Below are positions 37,535 to 47,386 of a stretch of 64,000 nucleotides of DNA, piece by piece. Below the pieces are notes generated by a model. That model saw nothing but the letters and a program-made list of their open reading frames with translations. It had not been told where the DNA came from and did no database searches. The stretch comes from Oryzias latipes (taxonomy: Eukaryota; Chordata; Actinopteri; Beloniformes; Adrianichthyidae), in assembly GCF_002234675.1 (NCBI RefSeq), contig NC_019872.2, positions 12,583,950-12,647,949 on the forward strand, read 5' to 3'. Position numbers and translations under genes: made by a program. The stretch's first letter is position 1. Every line of letters begins with the position of its first letter.

Positions 37535-38508
37535 GAGTTAGCTCTCTGAATGCCTCAGCACTGTGCTCTCTCCATTCCTGTTCACCTTGTACACCTCAGA
37601 TTTTCAGCACAACCTTAGAGTCAAGCCACTTCCAGAAATTCTCTTATGACTGTGATTGTGGGGTGTATAAGCGGTGGACGGGAGGAAGAGTCCAGAAGGC
37701 TGGTGGACGGATTTGTGGAGTGGGGCTGGAGAGAATCACCTGCTGCTCAACGTGGACAAGACCCAGGAAATGGTGATCGACTTGTGAAGGAAGGGGACAG
37801 TCTTTCAGCCTCTCTGCATCCTGGGCAGGGATGTTGAGGTGGTGGAGGAGTACAGATACCTGGGAAACTATCGACAGCAAACTGAGCTGGAGGAGCCACA
37901 GTACTGCTGTGTACAGAAAGGCCTGCGGCAGACTCTACTTCCTAAGGAAGCTGAGGTCCTTTAAAGTGTGCAGCAATATGCTGGAGATCCTTCTACCAGT
38001 CTGTGGTGGCCAGGCCTTGTTCTCCTCTGTGGTCTGCTGGGGAAGCAGCATTGCAGTCAACAGACTGAAGAAGCTGATCAGGAAGGTGGGTTCTGTCATT
38101 GGCTGCAAACTGGAATCGTTTGAAGCAGTGATGGAGAGGAGGTCACTGAACAAGATCTTATCCATCATGGACAACCCAGACCATCCTCTCCACCCTGTTC
38201 TGGACTAAACAGCAGAGCTCCTTCTCTAGGAGGCTCAGACAGCTCCGCTCCAAAACTGCCAGATACAGGAAATCCTTCCTACCCAAAACAATTCAACTCT
38301 ACAATAACTCAGTGTAGCAGATGACCTTTGCACTTTTTACACATTGTTACCCATTTGTAAATAGTCTTTAAATTATACTGCCCTATTTGTTTACATTTCT
38401 GCTACATTGTTGTTTTTCATATTATTCTATATTCTATTATGTTTACTGCTATGGCAACGCACAAATTTCCCATGTGTGGGATCATTAAAGTACTTCTGAT
38501 TCTGATGT
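37535..38508 (+). mobile_element. LINE reverse-transcriptase 3' fragment (Rex1/L2/CR1-like)
   Basis: Plus-strand translation gives consecutive pieces of a fish LINE RT C-terminal region: FLFTLYTSDF-like, GCISGGREEESRRLVDGFVE, LLNVDKTQEMVIDL, WRSHSTAVYRKACGRLYFLR, VVCWGSSIAVNRLKKLIRKV and NKILSIMDNPDHPLHPVLD. The last of these are in one frame (37831-38208). At least two frame changes separate the earlier ones. The 3' end shows a short repeated tail (CTTCTGATTCTGAT at about 38493-38506). The 5' part is absent. It is antisense to aldoc, inside its first intron. Confidence 0.85.
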
Positions 38509-40140
38509 GAGGAAAGGCTAAACAAACAAAAAAACAATGACATTCATACCATTTGGAATTTATAATTTAGGGGGAAAAAAAGGCTTTAATGATTTTTGCG
38601 CCCTCAGATACACAAACAGACTGTGATGTGTTCAGGACAACACAATCCTTCAGTTCCCTTACACCTTCCTCCCTCTGCTGCATATAAGCCGTTAAGCAAC
38701 TCCTCTCCCTCCGTCTGCATCTGAATCACAGCAGACAGAAGGGGTGGGGGTGGGGGGAGGGGTATGAAACCAGGAGTGCTTGAACAGTTAGTCTCCACCA
38801 TATCTGCAGGACTACGTACATCACAACTCACTGCCCTCTCCTCTGCAACATTCCAGCCTCCACTATTGTAAATTCTTCATGTAAATCAAAGATTTACAAA
38901 AATATTGCATTGGTTTCCACCGATTATTTAACATTGAAGTCTGCAGTTGGTGTAAAACCTCACAAACCGACCCCACAGGGTTGGTAAAATTCCACTAGAA
39001 TGTGTCCTCCCACTCACACAGAGAACACCAGGGTACAGGCTCAGGCTCGTCTTTCTGGTTGACTGCACCGATTGCTGAGCCCTCGCTGATCACAGTTTTA
39101 TTCACAGCCTCACAATTCCAATGGGATGAGCTGCTAAAAAAAAAAAAAAGGGATCAGCTCATCTGCTGAAGGGGGCAGGAAGTTAGGACTTTAGCCCCAG
39201 TCTGCTGCATCAATATTTTTTAGGAAAAAGATTTTATATTTTTTGGTTTAATCTCCCTGTGTGTGGATGATTTCTTGTAAAAAAAAAAAAAACATGGAAA
39301 AACTAGGCCAGCAAGTCAATTAAAAGCAAGCAGGAGTGCTACATAAAAATATGACAGATTTATGACTTTATAAACACTAAATTCTTCAACAAGGTCACTT
39401 GAGTGCGAGGGACCATAGCCAGATATGTTCTGTACCCAATGGTAATCCACAGATTAAAGCTATGATGCAGATCTTTGGAGCACAGAGCAAAGACACTGCA
39501 GGTGCAGCATAAGCAACAGTTATGAAACTGCTATTGATTACATAGCAGACTCAAAGAGCCTGCAGCTCGTCTCCCAGGGGGCAGAGTTAGGTCAAAATAT
39601 AACCTGCAGGAAGACATCTCTAGTGGATTTCAGGAAGTATTTACACTTAATAAAGACAAAGCCATGTTTGAAGGAATATGTGGAATTTAGCTCCATTGTG
39701 GGTGCAACTCCACCCTCCCCCTGTGAACCAAAGGGCAGTCATGCTCCGCAAATAACCACAACACTTGCATGCTTCAACAATACAGATGAATTTGGCCATT
39801 TTTGCGTCACAGCACAAGTGTAACAGAATGGGGCTCTGGATAATGTAGGATTTATTTCATCGATGCTTCTCCTCACTGATAAAAATGGACCTTGAGAGCT
39901 CAATGACACGGTTTAAGGTTACAAGCTAAACTCAACAGAGGGCACAAAGGGAAACCTTAGGAGGGTACAAGAGATGGTATTTATGGATGCCAATCCCACT
40001 GTTCTGTAACCTGAAGCACCTGGTCTATTGATCATAAACTGATGACTGGGTTGAAGTTGGTGGAGCCAAGGTGCAACACCAACTTCCTGTTTGAGGCTAG
40101 AACAAATGTGGTCAGAACAGGTCACCAAACAACCAGGAGT

Positions 40141-40160
40141 GGGGGGGGGGGGGGGGGGGG
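40141..40160. repeat. Poly-G tract, 20 bases
   Basis: A run of 20 G on the plus strand, in the presumed aldoc intron. Confidence 0.95.
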
Positions 40161-41736
40161 CATATTCTTTAGCAGGCCAGTTCCTATTCATCGCAATGTA
40201 AAATGTTCCAACTTTAAACCAAACAATTAATATCTTTCATGTTTCTTGCAAATAAATAAATAAATAAAACAAAACATAAATTCTGTGGCTACATTTATTG
40301 ATATGCCAAATATTTTCTGTTGTTTATAAATGTGGGTCTTTTAAGTGGCCAGTGGCAGATCTTCTGCTCTACAATGAATTTTACCAAAGGCCAAACCACT
40401 CCCTGCCTTTTATTGGGTCTTTTCAGAAAAGCTCAAGTTTAATGATGTTCAGTCAACATGGCGACAACAACAGAGTAAAACACACGGTTGAAATGAGAAT
40501 TCGCCTCCAAACTAAAAAAAAAAATCAGAGTAATTTAGACACAGGGCGGGTCATTTCTGGGGGGGGGTCAGGTTATACACAGGAGATTCCTCTGTGTTAT
40601 GGATTCAGAAATTTGAGTTCAATTCAAAGGTCTCCTAGAAAATCCATTGACTGCATATTAGAGCAGGACTTTCAAACAGGAAGTACCCCCGCTGGCTCCA
40701 AGAAGCCAAAATCCCACAGATGTTTATAGAGTCAAAGTGGTAGTAAATCAAATCCATTTCAGGTGCTCAAACTGTAACTTCAATAAACCCTTAAGAATAA
40801 AACAAAAAAACTAAAACTTTTGTTGTTTTTTGTTGACAACCACGTGTGTCAAGTGGAGACAGTAAAAAAATTCAAAAACAACGACCATGTAGAATAAAAC
40901 TATTCTACTTTGTAGTCATCATTGGAAATATAAGATCCTTAAAGTTTTTATGCAAAGTTAAAACAAATTATTGTAAAAGTTTTAAATTCCAAATTTAACA
41001 TACAAAACATGAGAACTTAACACTTATGAGAAGTGTTTAAATATATTTATATATAAACAAAACAAACTGCTTATTATACATTTGTGTGTTATATTAATAG
41101 ATAAAATGTAAAATGTTAATGTTAAAAATGAATGCTATGTATAATTTCTAATTTGTCTTTGCATTTTTCCTTTAAACTGAATCACTAATTAATAATACAG
41201 TTTAATTTCTGTTGCTGGCAATGATTAATATCTTCATGACTGACCCCTGCAGCACCACCAAACTAATGCAGACTGACCTACAGCATGTACTTGAGGGAAG
41301 AGTACATTTAGTTCAAAATGAACCTTTCAAACATTGATCTCTGAAAAACAAAAATAACAGACAAAAACTTAAAACTTAGGTACTTTAGCTAGGCTTATGC
41401 TGATGTGGATCTTTAAAAAACAAATCACTATCAGAAATATTTATAGAAACAATAACTCTTTACCAAATATTGGCATTAAAATGAAAAACAAGATGTATTT
41501 ATGAGAGTTTTACTTTAAGGCATTGGAATGTCTCAGACTATTGCTCCTGCCTGTTGCGCAGCAGCTTGCCTCAATAAAGCAAACATCATCCTGCATTGCG
41601 ACATCAGTGGCAGAACCTCAGCTGCGTCACAAAACAAAAAAATAAATTAAAAAAAAAAAGGTAATCACCTGTTGATATGCAAGTAAGTAAATAAGACACA
41701 CAAAATCCAGCTCACACCCCTCTGGAAAATAAATTA

Positions 41737-41753
41737 CCCCCCCCCCCCCCCCC
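41737..41753. repeat. Poly-C tract, 17 bases, followed by an A run
   Basis: A run of 17 C on the plus strand directly followed by A residues, 1.6 kb from the poly-G tract and in opposite strand sense. Confidence 0.95.
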
Positions 41754-42245
41754 AAAAAAAAAGCACATGTTAAGTACTACATTAGCCCAAAGCATTGTGG
41801 AAAGTTATGATTTTAAAGAAATCCGGGGGAGGGTTCACAAGAAGGCACATCTGATGCCAGCCTGTTCATCACTTTTCCATCTTTGACCTTCAAAAGAAGC
41901 AGTTCAGTATGCACACAAAGATCACAAAGGTGGAACAGTTACAATAACAATGAGATTTATTTGGAAGCATTGCTGCAAGCATTAAGCTACAGCACATTTA
42001 AAGCTTGCTAAACTATGACAGCTATAGCATGAATGCAGCAGAAGACTCTGTGGGGGTGAACTCAATCAATCTACTTAAAAAAAAACTATTACAATTTTGA
42101 CATTTTTTAAAGAAAGTATGGGTTTCATTACATTTTTTTGAAGCATCACGATCCGCCCCATGGACATTAATCTGGCTTGCTTTTCGCTCTACAATGCAAG
42201 TTGCAAGAGCTTCAAGATGGTGAAATGGCTCCTGCAGGGGCCTCA

Positions 42246-42392
42246 CTAGTCAAAGGTAGAAAGCCTGCTTGCTGAATTAGGTTCGTTACCAGACAGGCTG
42301 GTGGCCTTGGCGCTGACAGACGTCCCTGTATTTGGGCTGGATCTATCCTCAGACCTTGATCCGGAATCACTAGCAGGAGCACTGTTACCCAT
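42246..42392 (-). other. Small Ser-rich open frame, unidentified
   Basis: Forty-eight codons from ATG at 42392 to TAG at 42246-42248. The product begins MGNSAPASDSGSRSEDRSSP and ends EPNSASRLSTFD. About one third of the residues are Ser, with acidic and Thr/Asn residues, like the disordered C-terminus of a signalling or scaffold protein. An adjoining minus-strand frame just upstream reads MSLQYDLHIFTSVNFSLNC before the frames part. It could be a relic of a retrocopy or of a lost gene, or chance. No family is recognised. Confidence 0.25.
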
Positions 42393-42859
42393 GCGGCTCA
42401 CTGACACAAGAGGCTCTACCGGACATGTCGCAGTTCAAAGAGAAGTTGACACTTGTGAAAATGTGCAGGTCATACTGCAACGACATTTCTATCCAAGATA
42501 AAGTTCATTTTATTATGTCAAAAAAATTAAAGAAATAAAGTGCTCTGTAGATAAAAAATATTTTTAAAAAAACCTACAAAAAATACCCCCCCCAAACAAT
42601 AGGTAAATAATACATGGGTTAAATCAGACTAGCAAATATCTTTATGTCCCATAACCTCCGATGAGACGTTTAAATGTTAGAAAGCATTCTGTACACAGAC
42701 CAAAAATAATTTTCATTTTTATAGTCATTTAAAATAATTAGGCCAAAACAGCCCTAAATTATAATCTCCATTATTTTTTCTGCTTTTGTACAAATATAAA
42801 GTAGTGTCTTTGATAATAATTAAATACATTTAATTGAAAAATTTAAAAAACAACTGATG

Positions 42860-42925
42860 CTTTTTCCACGTACATTTGCGTGATCTCATTATAGCGTGTT
42901 TCCTCGCCCCGCCCCCTCTCCGTCA
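42860..42925 (-). promoter_or_regulatory. GC box plus TATA-like motif, possible promoter
   Basis: On the minus strand a GC box GGGGCGGGGC (42906-42915) precedes CTATAATGAG (TATAAT at 42888-42893) by about 12 bases, inside a CpG-rich patch running to about 43010. A start near 42862 would be the usual distance. It could serve aldoc as an alternative promoter. Confidence 0.3.
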
Positions 42926-43428
42926 CATCAGTGGCTACGTGCGCTTCAACAGATACACCCCGACAGGAAACAACCTCGTCACCGCCTTCCCCCATAAGCT
43001 ACCGCGATTACAGTCTGTAACGTGGGCTAAACCCGTTCTTAAATAACATAAATTATAAGTACTAGGGCCTGTTTGCCTTTAATGTAAACGTAAAGTCATT
43101 CCAACAGGCCGCTCTCCTTCACGTCCATCCTTGAAGGTCACCATAATTACGCCCTTCCTCCTCCTGTTGCGTATTTCGACGCTAAGACAATTTGATGTCT
43201 TTTTTGAAGTGAAAAAGTTTGTATTTATTGTATACATTTAAAATGAATGACAATATAAAAAGCCAATCAAAATTTATAATTCATTTCCAGCTAGCTAAAA
43301 AGTTAGCTTAAGATTGTGTCCAGCATCACTTTCCCATCAGCATCAATGTCGCCGTCATCTTTCATGTGATCCGTAATAAGAAGAGTGTGTGAAGGTGTAA
43401 AGCTGATCAGATTGAAGATGGTTCTCAC

Positions 43429-43560
43429 CTGTTAAGAGATGTCGGAGTGGACACAGAGCAATGTAAGCTGTAGTCGGAGGATGCGAAGTCTCCTGTTTCA
43501 GTGCTGCAACGCAACGTGACGCTTTACAAAAAGGCTTCGATCGAATCGGGCGGAGCCAGC
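43429..43560 (-). other. aldoc: Candidate non-coding first exon of aldoc
   Basis: The minus strand has a near-consensus donor TTAACAG|GTGAGAAC at 43429/43428. Upstream lies CpG-containing sequence with a CRE-like GCGTCATGTGATG at about 43565-43577. aldoc needs an upstream exon because an acceptor lies just before its ATG, and mammalian ALDOC also has a non-coding exon 1. The right edge is a guess. Confidence 0.4.
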
Positions 43561-44359
43561 GCGATTGCGTCATGTGATGTCTTTACCACGCATGCGCTCT
43601 GAGGAGCATCCCTGTGAGTGAAACCGTGAAACGCAGGATGATTTGGCAGATTTTGTCCTCAAACTTGTAAAAATAAAATAAAAAACGAGACACTCACGCT
43701 TCGCATCAAAGACTTGTATTCATATTCTGACAGGTTTCCCCCTCGAAAATAAAATAAATAATGTTAGTTATTGCTTAATGAATATAATATCCTTGTATAT
43801 TTATCAAAAACAATTTAGCTCAAACAAATAAGAGAAAGCTGCAAAAATATGAAATATTCTCGTTAATAAATATTGTGACAGCAACACTGCTCAAATAGGG
43901 CTTCTCCTCTTTCTCCTGTCCTTCTTCAAAATATATTCTTTGATGAAAAATAAATCATATGACCAGAGAGTAAAATAGTTTAAAACAAAGCAAGTAGTAA
44001 ATACATATACGGCCTTTAAACTACAAATTTATGTAATTTTGACCAACAAATTTATTTTTTTAATAACAAAAAATTTAAAAAGAAAATTTCCATGTTCCCT
44101 ATTTGTTGCATCGTATTTTCTTTAAACACACCTTTATTTATAGCTGAATCATGAAGACAGCCCTCTTGGTTCATCTCAGGTGAATGAATAATACTTAAAT
44201 GGCAAAAGAAGAAAGTCGCAGTCTGGTTCACAGAATTTAAAGCCTTTGGCAAGTTCCAACCCATGTTGTGGTTTGAATAAAATCTGCTGAATGTTAAAAG
44301 CATAATTTGGTTTATAGTTCTGGACCCGTTTTCAAAATGGTGGCTATGATGAAAGACAT

Positions 44360-44600
44360 GACTGATTAGAGGTGATTGGAGAGAGAAAAGTGGCTTTGAT
44401 AGTTGGCTTCAGGTCATCTGCTTTGTTGGGTCTGGTGTCTCTCATCTCCCTCTGGACGACAGCTCATAGATGTTCTATTGCATTCAGGTCAGGGGAGTTT
44501 GCTGTTACACCAGTCATTGAACCAGCTATGGTATCACCATCTTCAATCACCTTCTTCATAGAGCTCGTCAACAGAGAGGTGCACATTCTAAACGGTTGCA
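44360..44600 (-). mobile_element. Tc1/mariner transposase remnant
   Basis: Minus-strand translation from 44499 reads NSPDLNAIEHL, a stop, then AVVQREMRDTRPNKADDLKP. This matches the conserved block around the last catalytic Glu of Tc1 transposases (NSPDLNPIEHLW...R). An internal stop and loss of the rest show it is dead. Its terminal repeats were not found. Confidence 0.8.
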
Positions 44601-44680
44601 TTGACTGCATATTTTAGAGAACCCAGTGTGTGGGGCAAAGAATCTGTCAAAAAGAAACATTCAAAAAGACTATTTCCTAT

Positions 44681-44735
44681 TTTTTCTGCAAAGTTGTGCT
44701 CAAACTATTAATTTGTGCACAACTTTGCAGAAAAA
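44681..44735. repeat. Perfect 19-bp inverted repeat with 17-base loop
   Basis: The arm 44681-44699 (TTTTTCTGCAAAGTTGTGC) is exactly inverted at 44717-44735. It lies about 100 bases from the Tc1 remnant and could be a relic of a transposon end or a small foldback. Confidence 0.9.
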
Positions 44736-46349
44736 AATGAATGCACAATTTAGTTTTATGTTTGACATGTCTGTTGTAAACACTATTTGTCTTTGTTTAT
44801 AATATGACTTTTCTTTACCAAATTACCCCTGTTAACCAACTGTCAAAATCACGTCACGGGGTCACAGGCATACTGTATACAATCCAGTCCCGAAACATGG
44901 ATTGTTTAAATTTGCAGATGCGTAATACAATTTGTTTATTAAACTAAAATAAAATAGATCTACTCATGTAAAAAAATGTGCATGTCTGTCAAAATTGGCT
45001 GATATTAAGAGGATACCTAAACAATAACAGCTACGCTAACTCAAAGCTAAAGAAGGCTAACTGTCAGCTGACCGTTCCTGCAGTAAAAACCATCAAAATA
45101 AATAGATATTTAGATGACGTCACTAGGATCAGAATACCCAACTTTCTTTCTTCTTTTGAAATTTCTTTCTTTCTTTGTATGTTGTTCTAATTTTTGAGAC
45201 TAAAGTTTGGGGATGTATAACCTTTAAGCCACAATCATCAGAATTACAATCAATATTCAATAAATCTTTGGGATACACAAGTTTTATTCTTGAAAGTGAA
45301 TTGGCCAAAAAAGCAAATAAACATTAACATTTTTTTAGATGTACCTGTAAACACTGTTTGATTTCTTTAAAACTTAGTAGAAAATATGCAAGGGAAAATA
45401 CCCTAACCAAAAAATGAATGTAAGAAATACTTATTAGGTCCAGAATTATTCTTTCATGTATTTTTAAACATTGTCCAGTATAGGAGAAAGGGCAAACAAT
45501 GGGAGAAATTTTATTTAAAGCAGGTTTTAACTATAGGGTACATTTCTTAGATCAATCATTGTTTAAAGAGCAGAAAATATATAAGGTGACAAAAAAGCAA
45601 GGACGTAAATTTCTTTAAACAAAACGTATAACCTTCAGTATCTCCAAGAGAGACAGAGCAGCTCTAATAGCTGGATTAAAACATTTCAACTGACTTCAGT
45701 GAGCCAGAAAAACAAGTAAGAGATACAAAGAGCAAAACACCAAGTTTTCTAAAATATGTCCTTCCCGACAAAAGATTGACACATTAGAACATCTGGGGAA
45801 GTGTTTAGTGACCTGATAATTTGCTGAACTGCTCTGCTTTTCCTGGTTGAAACACAAACCCCTCTTCCTGCACACAAACATGCATTGTGGTGGTAGACTT
45901 GTTCATACAACTTCAAAGAATAAATAGGTCATCTTTAGTGTTTTCCTTCCCACACTTGCAGTATATTTGGTATATACATATAAGTACTGGCTTTCGGGAG
46001 TCTATTGGTGTCTTTCTGTTCAGTGTAAATAAGGTAATGGACAAACTTTGCCACAGAAAACATAATAAAAATACAGGGTAAAAATTAGTGGTTACTTTCA
46101 GGCACAAACAGGTTGTTATATGTAGAATAAAGTGACTTATTTGAAGGACAAGCAAAAGTAAAAAAAAATGCATATAGTCATAAAATGAAAAAAACCCTTA
46201 TGTTTTAAAATGTATTGACAAAAGACCGAGATCATGTGATAGCTAAATGAGGAAATTATGTTGGTGATGACAGAAAAGTTAAGCAACAATTGTGCTCTGT
46301 TCCTTCTGTGATAGAAAGAATGTGCTGTCTTTGAATCAAGCTGCACAGA

Positions 46350-47386
46350 CAAGTCAGAAAAAAAAAGTTTATTTTAAATATTTAACACATGGAAATTACA
46401 AAAACATATATGGACACCATACATCTAATCAAATTAGAAAAGATACAAAAAAAAGCCAACTCGGATTATCACACTGGATAAACTTCAGTATATAATAATT
46501 TAATATGAGGATTAGGGAAAGTTCAAAGAAATGAAACTATTATCTAAACGACTGCAGCTTTACCCAGTAAAAAAAAACCTTCTGTATATATAAAAATTTT
46601 AGGTGGTGGTAAACATCACTGTTTAGTACAAAGTGAACAAATTTTATGGCTAGTTTTTTTGTCATTGGGAGGACAGACAGAAAGCAAACTCAAACAGGAA
46701 AAGTGAAGAATGCCTTCCTGAGTTTGTGTTACAAATGACAACACTTGGTGCACCATGTGAAATGTTTGTTTAAACCACATAAGAACAAAATTCTGATGCT
46801 ACAAAAACTGCTGTCAGATGAATCAAAGGAGTGGATCACAACATGAGCAGAGTTGCAGATGAGATTGTACGGGAAAGCTAACCACTTCTGCAAATAAATA
46901 AAAAAAGTTACACTTTGACGCAACATGACAAATACAGGAAGGAGTTTGGAAATCTGCTCTCCTCATTGAATGGTTGGGGATCTACTTGGCTGAAAAAAAA
47001 AGATAAAGAGAACAAATGCAGAGCATGGAAAACGAAGTAGGATGGCCTTTCTGGGAGAGGTCAAATCTGATGGAATTCATCCAAAAGGTGTTCGTTAACA
47101 TGGCAGGCATGACCAGACTGAAAACCAACTTGTGTGGTTAAGTGTAATCTATCTTGCACAAGGATGGAGTAAGGAAGCATTGAGAGGTACTTGGTGTAAA
47201 AAGGCAAACAAATGAAAGAAAAAAAAGGTAAAATGTGCTAAAATATGTTTTAGTATGTGCTTTTTTTCATATAAAAACACTTGATTTGCTTCTGAACTAT
47301 TAATGCATTTAGAATTGAATAAGAATCTGCCATGGTGTACATTGGACATAAAAAAGGCCCATGTATGTTTAAATGTCCTAACACAG
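46350..47386 (-). other. rskr: rskr 3' UTR (inferred)
   Basis: Non-coding sequence after the rskr stop codon. The nearest good minus-strand AATAAA is at about 46366-46371, giving roughly 1 kb of 3' UTR. No other gene fits here. Confidence 0.35.

Larger units (their letters stand above)
37215..43428. other. aldoc 5' intron (inferred), gene-poor
   Basis: The acceptor at its left end is certain. The right end depends on the candidate first exon at 43429. It contains a LINE fragment, two homopolymer tracts, a small open frame and a GC-rich promoter-like patch, each listed separately. Outside those (for example 38510-40130 and 40165-41730) no coding exon, RNA gene or delimited element was recognised. 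Confidence 0.4.
43600..46350. other. aldoc-rskr spacer
   Basis: AT-rich intergenic DNA. Apart from a Tc1 transposase remnant and a perfect inverted repeat (both listed), no exon or RNA gene was recognised. Confidence 0.5.

Noticed and set aside
37831-38208. Plus-strand frame of 125 codons as a host gene
   Set aside because: Its sequence is LINE reverse-transcriptase C-terminus, so it is a transposon remnant and not a host gene.
43305-43427. Minus-strand frame VRTIFNLISFTPSHTLL... ending VMLDTILS, seen as a C-terminal exon with EF-hand-like DGDIDADG
   Set aside because: Its supposed acceptor ACAG is better read as the end of an upstream exon followed by a strong donor GTGAGAAC. No further exons join it and the EF-hand spacing does not fit.
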